DNA of 64,000 nucleotides from Leptoclinus maculatus. Its lineage: Eukaryota; Chordata; Actinopteri; Perciformes; Stichaeidae. The position numbers and the translations under genes are program-made. This document shows positions 25,901 through 37,845 of the stretch, piece by piece; position 1 is the first letter of the stretch, and every line of letters begins with the position of its first letter. The stretch lies in the NCBI GenBank assembly GCA_032191485.1, contig JAVDOI010000016.1, forward strand, positions 12,820,759 through 12,884,758, in the 5' to 3' direction. The notes under the pieces are model-generated. The model saw nothing but the letters and a program-made list of their open reading frames with translations, made no database searches and was not told the origin of the DNA.

Positions 25901-28900
25901 TATTCATATTCCATTCACTCTAAGATGACTCAAAGCCACATGCTGAACAAAGAAAAACACAGTTTTCACACCATCAGCTTCCTTTAACCACGACACAGAC
26001 AGGAAGGACGGGAAACACACTATTGTACCAGAGAGTACGTATGCAGTGACAGAAGAGCTACTACACACAAACAGCATCATGGAATAATACACCAGACAAC
26101 TGATGTACTCAAAAGAAGTTGCTATTAAAATAAACTGTGAGTGTATCTAAAAAAAAAGGCACTTTCTCCGCCTTGGAAAAACTGTTGTTCAGAGATAACA
26201 GGGAGATAACAGGGAAGCTGACCTCTGGTTCAGTAGGCAGGACATATTCCCAAAATGCGAGACGCATTCTTTTCATATTTGTCATAAATGAGTCATTGTT
26301 ATCAGAAATGTTGAAAAAAACATCAGCATTCACAAAGAAGAGAGAAATATGCGCACATGTAGCTTTTGTATGTGCATATGTATATCTATAAAGAAAGGGA
26401 AATATGAAAATGGTTACTTACGAACTAAACAATTTACATTTGTCTTCAGTTCGCTTGGTAAGTTGCTACTAACTTTCTGTGTTTTAAAGTTATTGTTAAA
26501 GCTACATAAACCAGGATAAACCTCAGAAAACATTAATCACAAAAAGAGCTAAATCTTTAATTACCATGCTGTCGGCAAGCTTACCTTGTTTATTTGTGTG
26601 CCATGTCTGACAATAACATCATAACCACGCAGGATGCCATTTATCTTATCATCCGGAGGAGGTTTCCACCTGATCACCAGCCAAGACCCATTCAGCTGTG
26701 CGGTGACATTTCGAGGATAAACTGATGGCACTGAGAATGTGACAAGAAATGGGAATCAGAGGGATTAAGACACTGTCAAGAGTGGTAAAAAAAAATAAAA
26801 ATCAAGAGACTAACATATAAAATTGCAACCTATAAAACAAAATTGAAAAAGAGAAAGTAAGACTATTGAAATCTTTGATTACAGTTTGGTATGTGGTCAC
26901 TTCCTGGCACAGCATATCAAATCTTTCAACTAAAATATCCCCTGTGGTGGCTTTAGGAAGGAAATTGAAAGCAGCCCCACCCAGTTGGAACTTTGTGTTT
27001 TCTCAGTGAGACCATTCCTATTTCCTATGTGACCCTTAAGGAAAACAACAGAGATTTTAGTGGATATGACATTTTTTCTGAAGGGGATTTGCCAACAGTA
27101 GAGCAGGTAGTTGTGCAACTTCCGTAAATTCCAGTTATGACATTCTGCTACTGCAGGGAGGCTTACACTAAGCACATTTTGGATGGGAAAGTAGGCTAAT
27201 TACATAGTGCTACGTTCCTCAAACCTAAACAGAAAAGCTGCTATGATGAGAAGGAGGCAGCAGCATAACACAGAGGTTCTTATTAAATAGGCAATGTGGT
27301 TCTTATAGTAAATACAGTCTCAGCCTTGTGAATTCAAACAGACAGAAATGTGTGTATGTGCTGGGGTGGACTGAATTCGATTTTGGTTCATTTTGCTGTG
27401 TTGCAGGCCCGTATCGACGGCTGCACCCCAAATCTGCTGATGTACCAACTGGCAACAACATTCAACCTGTAAATTGTCCCAAAGTTCCTTTAGTACACAC
27501 CTCCCTCTGTGGTGTTGCTCTGGATCCACATGGTGACCGGAGAGGCTCCCACTTCATTGCTGCACGAAACGCTCATGTTGTACCACGTCATCGCCTGGAG
27601 CCCGGGGACTTCGCACTGGAAAGGCGGCACTGTGACGTTGATGAACCTGGTAGTCGTCACTTCCCCTTTCCTCCGACTCACCTCTTTAACCTTAGATGGA
27701 ATAAAGAAAGTGTGAGGATCAATTGGAAGACATTTAGCGACAGCACTGTTTGTGCAGATGTGGGGCTTACCCTGATGTGGCATGTAGTCAGTGGAGAGAA
27801 ACCATCATGTCCGGGGCTCCAGCTCAACATTAACTTATTGGACTGCCTCTCCATCACAGTAACATTAGACACAGGGCCAGGAAGCACTACAAAACACCAT
27901 TAAAAAAATGTATTGACTCGCTAACATGGAGGCATATGGTCAGCTTGCAGAGCATGAAAACCTTGTGGGATGTCCAACAGCCCCCCAAAAGACCAAGTTT
28001 TACCTTTGATGTTGATGTTTGCTTCTCTGGAGGTGGTGACACCCTTCGGATTGTGAGCTTCGCAGCTGAACTGAGTGTACTTGTCCACACCTGCAATTGA
28101 CACATTTCAAAGCACAATGTAGTACTCCAATACGGTATGAATATAAAACAATCAGTCATCAAGGTCAAGATGGAGCTGAATATTTTGATAATGGTGTTAT
28201 TATACTTCAATACTGGGGGTAAAAAACATGAAGAACAAGGCAGCCAGAAACAGTCTGGTTCTTTGTTTGAACAAACAAACTGATTTATCTCTGTGTCAAA
28301 GGCCAATCTGGGGCAAAAGTGCAATGCCAGCCTCGACAGAGAAGCTAGAATGAAACTGATAGAAAAAAAGACATTTGGGAATGACTCACTCCTTTATTAT
28401 ACCTCAAATGTTCACACAGTAGCACCTAATGCAGTAAGCTCAAATTGAGCCTCTCCAGTGTGATGTACTGTGGTAACAATGCTTTTGCTGGGTCCCTTTT
28501 CCTGGATGCACAATTACTGTCTTTCAACAGCCACAGATCTGCCCAGCTAGAATAGAACTGGGACAGCTGCTAAATAATGTCCCTTTTGTGCTCTGTTTTC
28601 CAGCGTCTCTATCTCAGAAACCTTTCCACAAAGCTAATCACAGAGCAGCCTGTGCGAGATGACTGGAACCAACTTGGGATGTTTTGTTTACATTCTGCAG
28701 AATGTTATGTCTTCTTAAGTTTGCCTTTGTCTGCTCGGGGAGCACCAGGGTAAAGAGCACTTCACTTTTCACACAAACACTGACTGCAATCTGCTTGTTT
28801 GCACAAAGATGGAGCCGGACTTAAAATAGGTATGATTGAGTCATTCATGACATAAATCATTTTCATTCACATGACAAAAACATCTCAAATAAATTTGGTA

Positions 28901-31900
28901 TCACATGGATCAAAACTGAACATCAAAACTAAGAGAAATGTGCAAATACATCAGTGCATTTCCAGCCATGCTGTGCAGATGTAACTACCACATGCCTCAT
29001 TTTAAACTGCATGGCAAACAGATGGTTGGGGCAATGTGGGCACTGAGCAGGTTTGTCTGAAGACCCAAATGACACTTGTCATTCTTATCAATTTGACCAA
29101 ACAGCAAAGTGACAACAGGAAAAAAGCCAATTTAGTAAATGTCACAACACCATTTACTTTAAAGTGAAAAAAATCGAAAAGTCCTACAAATTCAGCAGTC
29201 CCTATCGGGTTGAAACATTGCTGCATGTAGTCTGTCCTGATTTTTGTATGACAACAAAGCAGTGGTGTATGCTGCAGAGGTGGTTCCATAAATTGATTCT
29301 CCACCCAGTATCTACAGTAGAGCGTCAATCATATTAGCTCATGGCTCAATAAAGAAACTAATTAATTTTAAGTCATATCATTTTTAGAAAAGGAAATGAG
29401 TAAAGGTCAAGCACTGCTTTCACTTTACTTGGCAAGGAACTGGAAAAAAAAAACACTGCAATAAAAATAGATGGCTTGGCAACTATAATGGAAACATCAC
29501 AAATTATAGAGGAAAGCTCTCCAGCTTACTGAGCTGCCTGTTTTTCAATCTTTCGGCTATATTTTTCAAACTACTCCGTCAGGTTACAAGTAAGCCTATG
29601 ACTTTTCAGTCTTGATTACTGTGCACCACATGTATGTTCATCAGTATAGTTTGTCTTCTCAAAGCTAAAGTGCCAAACCTGTGTTCACCTGCTGTTCTGA
29701 GATTGATAAACAATGTCATGTGGATAAGCAGTCTTTCATCAACCCAAATTAAATCCCCGTCGCCTTCATATCTCTTTAAGAAGGTATAATGCCCCGTTTT
29801 CAAGCAATCTGAATGATGAGTGCATGCTAACAATCATGCACCACTTCACATCACAAAAGCACTCTGAGGATGTCATGGGATCCAAGCTGTCCAAAAAGGG
29901 GCCCTAGACTCATAGCATGCATGAGGTGCGTAAGAGTGGGTTTACAGTGTTCTGTTGTGCCAATGTTTGATCCTGCAAAGAGCTCTGGAAGCACGCAGCC
30001 TGCCAGCCTCTGTGTCCAGCCCCTCCCTGCTGGGTAGTGGGCCGTCCCATGAATGAGGTCTTTGTCCCCGGAGCCAACCCTCGAACACACTCCCTGTGCA
30101 GCCCCCCCATACCCTTACTGCCCAGGCCCTTGCACATGCTGGACCAAAGCACAGCTCTGAACCTTTAACCCCTCAACTTCGGGCTGACTACAGCAGCAGG
30201 GTTTATTAGCCTGCGGCGCACTGAAAATGAATGGTTAGAATATACAGAACAGAAAAGTTTTGCTTCTAATAACAAATGTTTTGGTTTTAGAAGAGGGCAT
30301 AAAGGGAGAGTCCAAGTTGAAAAGAGAAGTTATATAATTTAAAGAAAATCCCATGGTCATGTTGCTACAAACAGTGTAGTAATTATATTCATAACAAATC
30401 ACATATCACATGAGAGTGATATATCAAACTTCTCATCTAACTCTCGGCAAGAAAGTGAATGAGCTTATTTCCCTAAATGTCAAACTATTGCTATAATTAG
30501 ACAGTAGGTGTTGCATTTCCAAAGTTTAGTTATTCTCTACATGTCACATTTTCTTCAGTATACACCAAGCAGAGTGGCATTACAAAAAGCTCTGAGCATG
30601 CATGAATGACCGCTGTTAACCATTCAGCAGGGCTGCAGGAGGCCCTTGTGACACTGACCCTGGTGATGAATCTCATTGCAGTAAGCAGGCTATAGATGCT
30701 GAGGCAGCAGAGACGAGGCAGAATAGAAACCACATACAAAGTGATACTAGCCGAGTGAGACCTGCGCCACGTTCTGTCACCATCATCAGAGCCAAATGTC
30801 TCTATGAATGTTTCCACATTAAATCACTGCAGCAAGTTAACCAAAGTGAAACTAATTAATTGATTTGATAAGCCGTAACTTGTGTGTTCCTTCTAGTTTC
30901 CTCCTTTTACATCTTCTTTATAGAAGCCAGAAGTTCCTTTACGAAAACAACACAGAATTGTCTCAGATGTGTGGTTTCACTTTAATGTAACCACATCTCT
31001 GATGTGTCAGTTCTTCTTTGAACATTTAGTTTTTTGGTAAATGACCTTGGACAAAGGACTGTTAGTAGAACTGTTATGGCAGGAAAGTTTGTCAGGATGT
31101 GGATGATGTGTTTTCATCTGCAGCACATATTATCAACCAAATACAGATATATTTCAGATATTTCACTGGAAGATGAACAGCAAGATATTACACCTTTCTT
31201 TAGAGACCGCCTCAACAGGAACAGGCAGCAAGAAGGAAGAAGAATAGCCGTTATTAAGTAGATCACTGTGAAACACATATTCTCTGTATGCGTGAGAAAG
31301 AGACAGAGACTTTGTAGTTGGTTGTCTCACCTGACACAGTGTAGTTGCTGGAAGAGTTATGAAAGTCACTATAAGGTAATCCATCGCGAAGCCAGCGGAT
31401 TGTAACGGGGTCCGGAGGTCCGATCGCATCACATAACAATGTGAAAGGTGTGTTTCTTGTTACACTTCTGTCCTCCGGTTGATGGATAAATGTCGGCAGA
31501 CCTATGGACAGATTAAAGACGTGTCATGAAAAAATGTGGATGCCCTGAAAAGCACCCAATTTTGGCACCATGTGGAAACTCACCTTCCACCTCAATGGTG
31601 ATGGGCCGAGACTCTACCATTGTGGTGCTTATGTTGAGTCTGCAGCGATACTCCCCAGCATCCACTCGCTGCACACTGTTAATGCTGTAATACAGTACAC
31701 AAAGACACTTATCAATCTGTGTATTCAGCACCTCACACTACTTTTCAACTCCATGTGTTACCTACCTGACAGTGGAGAGGAGAGTTATGACCACGTCTGT
31801 GACGGTCTGGAGCTCGTTGATCACCACCTGTGTGTTTGCCGCCAGGTCCAGGCCGTTCTTCATCCAGAGGATGGTGGGCTCCAGCCTTGCATCGGGGATG

Positions 31901-33789
31901 TCGATCGAGCAGTTGAATTTAGCCTCATGGCCCTCTGACAGCTGGATGGAGCTGATGGTGGGCTTAAAATGCAGCCGTCTGAGCTGATCCGGGCTCAGAT
32001 AGACCCTTGAAATACGGCCCGATATCACCAGAGGCTCAGAGGTCCTGGTGGGACGATGGAACCGGCCCCTCAAATGCTGAGCTGTTTACAGACAGAGATG
32101 TTAGGTCAACACAATGTTCTACCTGGGAGTTGAGGTCGGATATGATACCCATCAAAAATTGAGCAAGACACTTAACCCCAAAAGTGCTCCGGTAGCTGTG
32201 CCTACAGAGAATGAATGAATCTGAAATGTAAGTTGCTTTGGATAAAAGCATCTGCTAAATGACTGTAATATAATGTAGATTTATCTGTCTATTATTTTTT
32301 CAAATAATCAATTAATCATTATAAAATGTCCGAAAATTGTGAAATTGCTTCTTTTGTTCAACCAACAGCTGTAAACTCAATAAAGGTGTAATTAAGATGA
32401 TATGCAGAGCAAAGCAGCATTTGAGAAACTTTAACCAATGAATTCTTTGTGGCTAAAAATAATACTCGTAAATCCTGCCTCAATTTCACCAATCATTGAT
32501 CAACAGAACTCCATCAACGATAACCTATCTCCCTCAACCTTTTTGTTTACATGGTCAGCTTGGAAGAGTTTCCACTACTTCCTTGACGCAACCAGAACAT
32601 CATAACCGTCCCGTCGTTCAATCTCGTCCCATTACCTGTTTTCGTTATATTGGCCCATTCCAAAAAACTCAAACTTACCTAGGTGGAATAGGCTTCTTCT
32701 CTAAACTCTCATGCAGTAACCCGAGCCTGGCCTCCAGCCATCCTTACTATCTAACCTATTCCATATCACTCTCACAGGTCTTCTGCGCAAAGAGCCTGCT
32801 CAAAAATCCTAGCCGCTATCGGATGCAATAATCCTCACATTGCTCGAGCCTTAGCAGCAACATTCTTGCCCACCTGTTTCACCTGCCTCAGATGTTCCGA
32901 GTTCTCCGCCTCATACCATCACTTCGATTAATGTTGTCCCCTTCCTTCGTAGAGGTTGGACAAATAGCTATCTTCACTGCATATGCCCACATCATAAAGA
33001 TCTCATCTCCGGTCAATCTAGTATTAAGTAACATGGGGTTCTTGGGGGTTCGCCGTGCCCAGGTGCTACGGTGCCACAACTCATTTGAAAAACCTCACAT
33101 CTCAATCACGTCTACCTTTAATAAATCTGTTCAACGTTTCTATTTGATGGTGTGGTCATGGCTAGTAAATTGAAGATACCTATCAGAATTTCAGGAGCAG
33201 GACCTCTCCTCAACCCTGCCAGTTCTTGTACATCCACAAATACCTGCCTAACCAGTACGCTCTCGTATCGTTGGTATCGTTCGTATGTATCGAGTCAATA
33301 CACTCGTTTTGTATTATTTTATTTACCATTCATGGTTTCAAATGCTTTCCAACATTTATGAAGTATGGCTCTTTGACAAATTGGTATTTTGAAGTGTTAT
33401 TTCTGTCACCATTCCAGTCCACAACCGAATAAACCACAGTGTGTAATTAAAAAGAAGCGACAGAAGCCTTCGCATTTAGTGCTATGAGACTAACTCGGGA
33501 ATGTGCCGTATGTTGTTACTTTGTATGTAGTTCTACAAAGAATAGCTTTAACGAGTATGTAATGTACATGAGTATTTAAATATATTCCAGCTGAGAAGAG
33601 AACACGTCTCTGCTGCTGCACATTGAATCGAGTTTAGACTGAGATGCCACTGTGAACGGCATGAAGTTAATGCAAGAAAACCTCCAAGAAAGTAAACAAC
33701 TCACCGCTGACCGGACTCCCCGCAATAATGGCTATGATCGTCGTAGAGAGAAAAACTCCAAACCAGCCTGGAGTGGACTTCTTTGCCAT
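19955..33789 (-). CDS. mertk: Mer receptor tyrosine kinase, complete gene
   Basis: TAM-family receptor tyrosine kinase that binds Gas6/Protein S bridging phosphatidylserine and drives clearance of apoptotic cells. Nineteen coding exons, 5' to 3': 33705-33789 (signal peptide), 31766-32081, 31584-31684, 31331-31501 and 28004-28090 (two Ig domains), 27771-27886, 27501-27690, 26585-26730 and 24885-25020 (two fibronectin III domains), 23762-23912 (transmembrane), 23059-23147, then 22852-22947, 22675-22755, 22490-22582, 22252-22370, 22035-22144, 21736-21895, 20906-21042 and 19955-20384 (kinase and tail). They total 2814 bases, 937 residues. Kinase landmarks are GEGEFGSV, VAVKTMK, HRDLAARNC, DFGLSKK, activation-loop SGDYYRQG, and the TAM-type KWIAVESLADR. 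The tail keeps IIYINTSF, a YxN Grb2-type site matching the Mer tail. Synteny with tmem87b and fbln7 favours mertk over axl or tyro3. Confidence 0.95.
32131..32280 (+). repeat. SINE with L2-like tail
   Basis: 'gcaagacacttaacccc' followed further on by 'taagttgctttggataaaag' and 'catctgctaaatgactgtaa' is the conserved tail of a very common teleost tRNA-derived/V-SINE type element. It lies in mertk intron 1, about 50 bases downstream of exon 2 on the map. The 5' part is degraded and the start is approximate. Confidence 0.65.
32281..33704. other. mertk intron 1 remainder, unexplained texture
   Basis: Apart from the SINE tail, this intron segment holds a pyrimidine-rich, CpG-bearing stretch (about 32490-33270) with overlapping open frames of 63-111 residues on both strands. 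I could not match any of them to a known transposon or gene, and found no splice-site-bounded exon. Confidence 0.4.
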
Positions 33790-35007
33790 GACCTGTCTGA
33801 GCTCTTCGCTGCTGCTTTCTGTCCCGCAACAGACTGAAAAGGTATTTTATTCTAGGCGGATTGCGCGGGACGCGGCACTATATCACCGACAATAACCAAC
33901 ATCACCCGCTAGGCTTCAACGCAGCTTGTGTTGACCAGAGATCACGTCCAGCTGGAGAGAGAAAAAAAAAGTAAACTTTTCTCCACGTCACAGGAGGGAT
34001 CCCATGAAGGCGGGACTGAATGCACCGAAATACTGAAAACAACCAAAATACAAAACATGCAACAGCAGATCACAGACACTCAACAAAACTATTGCAAAGT
34101 CACACTAGTTTATATATTTTTATTTTTCAATATCTTTTTGTCTTCTTCTCCTTCTTTGAGACAGAAAGATTATGTTACAACAAGCATTATACACAAGTGT
34201 GTAGCCTATAACAACACATAGATTAGCACAGCATGTGATACATTTTATTTTCAACATGTTCACAAAAACTATTAAAAGAAAAACTAATAACCTGGTGGCA
34301 TACTTAAGTTGTCTGCTCAACATCTCCACCACGTGGTCAATTACTGCATAACTAAGCATTCCACGTCATATGGCTGTAGATAGGCTATTCTTCTAGATTA
34401 ATTGACAGGGGCCGCCATGATAATAACAACCATGTGGAGATGAAGTAATCACTTTTCTATTTGACTAAACAATATCACCACAAGATCCATTTAGTGGCTG
34501 TTCTGGAGCTTTCAGTCGTATTGCTGTGCCCATTTATCATGGAATCATACATGTTACAGCGTATTTTGGAGCACTTTAGGGACTTCTTGTTCATTTAGCG
34601 TATCCATTTAAATGTTGAGATTGAAAAGTCAGTTTTCAGAGAGGTTGACAAAACTTTAAGGGGTCTATGTAGTAGCTGTTCTGGAGCTTCCTTCTGCATA
34701 TTTTAATTTATTTGTTGTCCACCTTGCCATAGGCCTTTTTTTAGAGGACACATTTGACTTGTGATAGGACTCTTCAACAGTGCATCAGGACAATGTCAAA
34801 TTAATAGATGCCTACTGGAAAACCATCCCTCCACATTTTTCATCAGTTCCCTCCATTGTTCAATTGTCTTATTAACAGTCTAACATATTTATTTCAGGTG
34901 AGCTCTCCCTCCTCTTTCAGGTGGTGGTTCTGTTGTGGCATGTCAGCCAGCCTCATTCCTGTGCGAGATCCTTTATGATTGGATCCCAGGTTGCACTTGA
35001 TTGCATT
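33790..35007. other. Region between mertk and the receptor remnant
   Basis: Contains the mertk 5' UTR/promoter side next to 33790 and the flank of the lhcgr-like remnant. No coding exon recognised. Confidence 0.6.
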
Positions 35008-36400
35008 TTAGCTGGAGTAGACCTTCATGCGATAAACACTGGCCTTGCTTTTACAGCAGCCCATGGCACTCATAAGCTGATACATGTCTTTCCTGAAAGC
35101 CTTGGTGAAGATGTCGTAAAGGAAGGGGTTGGCACACGAGTTGATGGGGAAGAAGAGGACCAGCTGAATCTTGGAGTTGATAACTGTGATGAGGGGAACC
35201 TTGAATGCAGCAGAGATGGAAAAGAAGGAGATGGGCGCCATGCAGAGAAAATCTGTGAAAATGAGTACAGCCATGCGCTTTGCAATCTTGGTGTCAGCAC
35301 TTCTTCCAGGAACCTCAGGGTTCTTCACTGCCAGATAGATCCGCACGTAACAGATGCACACAACGAAGGCAGCCATGTTGAAGAGCAGGATAACTATGAT
35401 GAAGGTCTGAGCCAGAGGCGTCGCTATGTCCATGGGTAAGCACATGCTGACTTTGGTGTAACTGCTCACACATCATCCCCATCCCCAGACAGATGAGCCA
35501 GCCAGCTCCCATTATACTCGCTGCGTGTGTAAGTACCAGACGGCGCTCTATCTGCAGAGCGTTGGTGATGGTGTGCCAGCGCTCCAGGGTGATGCTGGAA
35601 AGTGTGTAGACTGACAGCTCCCCACAAAACACAGACAGGAAGCCTGCAGCACTACAGCCAGGCCCTGTCTGCCATTCAATAGCATGCTGACTGTAGTGAC
35701 CATGTGTGCGCAGGTCTACTGTAGCTATCATCAGAAGGTAGATCCCAATGCAGAGGTCCGCAAAAGCCAGGTGGCACATGAGGAAGCGAGGCACCGTTAG
35801 CTTGTTCCAGCTGGTGAAGAAGACCAGGAGCACTGTCAGGTTACCTGTGATGGCCAGTATGTTGATGAACCAAATGGCAACTCTGAGAAAACTGAAGCCT
35901 GCTATGTCCTCACAGGGATTGAAAGCATCCGCTTCGGACGCCCGAAAGTTGGGCAAACCAAAGTTGGACGGGTCTGACAGAAGTCCAGTTCTGGATAGTG
36001 GAAATTCAAGTTTCCAAAGCCTTCGTCCTCAACAAGCCGATCAACGTCTGAGAAAAATGGCAAGTCCATCACCAGAGTCGTGTCTGCTGAACCTCCAATC
36101 ACACGCTGAACCCTGTTTTTAAAGGAACCGACATTTTTTTGTTTGTACAACAGATGTCCAACTTTTTTCCAGCAGAAAGATCTTTACATTGCACTCCAGG
36201 CTGACCGATAGATTTGTGTGTCATTATAAATCGATGATGCTGCCGCTAAGGCCTTTCATTAACAACCCACAGAGTTTAATTTAACCAGTGCAGAAGCAGA
36301 TTACAGACAGGAAAGCATAACGATGTTTCACCTTGCTGATGGGTCACTCTCATCACAATATATGGAGCTATTTCTCAATGCAGGATTGATGGGAAAGTTC
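35008..36400 (-). pseudogene. lhcgr: Broken lhcgr-like glycoprotein-hormone receptor (last two exons)
   Basis: Remnant of a luteinizing-hormone/choriogonadotropin-type receptor, a Gs-coupled gonadal GPCR. Exon 36332-36400 encodes NFPINPALRNSSIYCDE, the position of LHCGR exon 10 (absent in FSHR). Exon 35008-36112 encodes the hinge (YPELDFC) and seven-transmembrane domain: AFNPCEDI, KLTVPRFLMCHLAFADLCIG, ERWHTIT, KIAKRMAVLIFTDFLCMAP, NSCANPFLY, then GCCKSK and the stop at 35008. Two frame breaks interrupt it. One lies near 35950-35975, beside a repeated CCAACTTT, between the hinge and AFNPCEDI. The other lies near 35470, where about five codons of helix 4/loop 2 are lost just before SSYTKVSMCLPMD. 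The frame after the second break equals that before the first. No leucine-rich-repeat exons were found to the right. GCCK and the exon-10-like exon favour lhcgr over fshr. Sequencing error could explain the breaks, but not the missing ectodomain. Confidence 0.8.
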
Positions 36401-36558
36401 CTGCAGAAAAGGCAGAAAATGAAGTAAGACTCACTCACCATTTCTTTAATATTGACACATATGAGACACACAAACACATCTGTGAAAACTATACTCATGT
36501 TGTATGATTACATTTCTGTCCAATATTGTTTGTTCATTACTAATGTATTTTTGGTGTA

Positions 36559-36561
<3 letters not shown>

Positions 36562-36611
<50 letters not shown>
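36562..36611. repeat. (TA)n microsatellite
   Basis: About 25 TA units between the receptor remnant and the start of the next + strand gene. Confidence 0.95.
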
Positions 36612-36612
<1 letters not shown>

Positions 36613-36770
36613 CTGTTTAAAAATGAGGTTGCTAATTCATTAAGCATAGGGTCAGGGTTAGGTAAGAGTGTGATAACCACGATGACCAAATCGGTTTTGT
36701 AACACAGTCAATTTTCCTGCTTTGACCGTGTTTGTCCAAACTTTATTCTTTCCAGATTGCTGAATAGACG

Positions 36771-37573
36771 ATGGCAGAAGAAGCTAAAAAGATGTAAGAT
36801 TTGGTTGTGTCATTAATGTTCCCTTCAGTGCATTTTAAGTTCAAGAATTCCTTATTTCAATGTTAATGAAATGTTAATTTCATAGCAATAATAATTTAAT
36901 GTCTAACCTTTTGCCATCATCTTGAAGGTCGGCAAATCGCCACATTGTGTACGGCCTCCGATGCAAGAAACCGCAGGACAACCTCTCTGTACACCTGACG
37001 AGGGTGTGTATGAAGGGCGACACGGCGGCCGAAAGGGCAACCGAGCTTCAGCGGATGAAGGCATCCAACTGCAAGTGGCTCCGGGAAGGAAGGCGATGGG
37101 ACCTCTGTGACATCGTGCCAAAAGGACCAATCCGCTGTTTGCTCATGGCTGAGATGCTTCAGCGTGGGTTTCTGTTCACCAACATGGACATCAACTCTGC
37201 AGGTGACGCCACTGCTTCATCGTCAGCAACTGCCCCTGTAGCCGCTGCCTTTGGGCCATATTCCACTAACCCATTCTTTACGTCCTTTTCAGATCAAGAC
37301 GCAGGGCCCAGTGACCCTAAACGCCAGAAGTAAGTACACTAAATCACACGTGTTATGGGATAATGTGGTTCGTCTGATGCCATTAAATGTCTCCTCTGTG
37401 GTTTCAGTGAGTATGAGGCGGAGCTGCAGGCGTTGTCAGGAGTGCGGGATGAGTTGGAGATGGTGTCTCGTGATAAGAGCACTCTTGAAAAGGAGCTCTC
37501 CAACTTAGAGAGCAAATACAGGGTCATGGAGACTCTGCGGGTCAGCCAAGAGACAGAGCTGCAAACGCTCAAG
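36771..37573 (+). CDS. Uncharacterised gene: Cys/His module plus coiled coil, 5' part
   Basis: Three exons join in phase: 36771-36793 (ATG, MAEEAKK), 36928-37328 and 37408-37573, with donors GTAAGA, GTAAGT and GTATAA and AG acceptors. The product starts with a compact basic module with Cys/His spacing like a single zinc-binding unit (YGLRC, then DNLSVHLTRVC), followed by ELQRMKASNCKWLREGRRWD and LLMAEMLQRGF. Then comes a Ser/Ala/Pro-rich linker and a charged heptad-like coiled coil (EYEAELQALSGVRDELEMV, STLEKELSNLESKYRVMETL). After 37573 no further exon of this gene was found before a gypsy relic begins, so it may be truncated or continue beyond it. I do not recognise the family. A transposon-derived or lineage-expanded fish family is possible. 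Confidence 0.6.
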
Positions 37574-37845
37574 GTATAAAGTCTGCTGCTGGAATTACCA
37601 CACAGACAATACTGGCTGTGTGGTATCAATACGTAAATATGCCACATTGTGTGCTACCACAGGACTATTATTATCATTTAACAAACCGCAACGGAGTCGT
37701 TACTTTCCAGAAATCCAATCAAGAAGTTTGAATATTATTTTAATATATTATCTTTACTCTTTTTTTGGACTTTTCCGGGGCCCTAAGAAGGGTGTTCGAC
37801 CACGGGGTCCCGGGTAGAGAGTCGGCCCGGGGACTTTCTTCTCTC

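Noticed and set aside
32490..33270. Mitochondrial insertion in mertk intron 1
   Set aside because: The texture briefly resembled mitochondrial coding sequence, but no frame read as a mitochondrial protein.
35008..36400. fshr as identity of the receptor remnant
   Set aside because: The extra short exon at 36332-36400 corresponds to LHCGR exon 10, which FSHR lacks, and GCCK at the tail is LHCGR-like.
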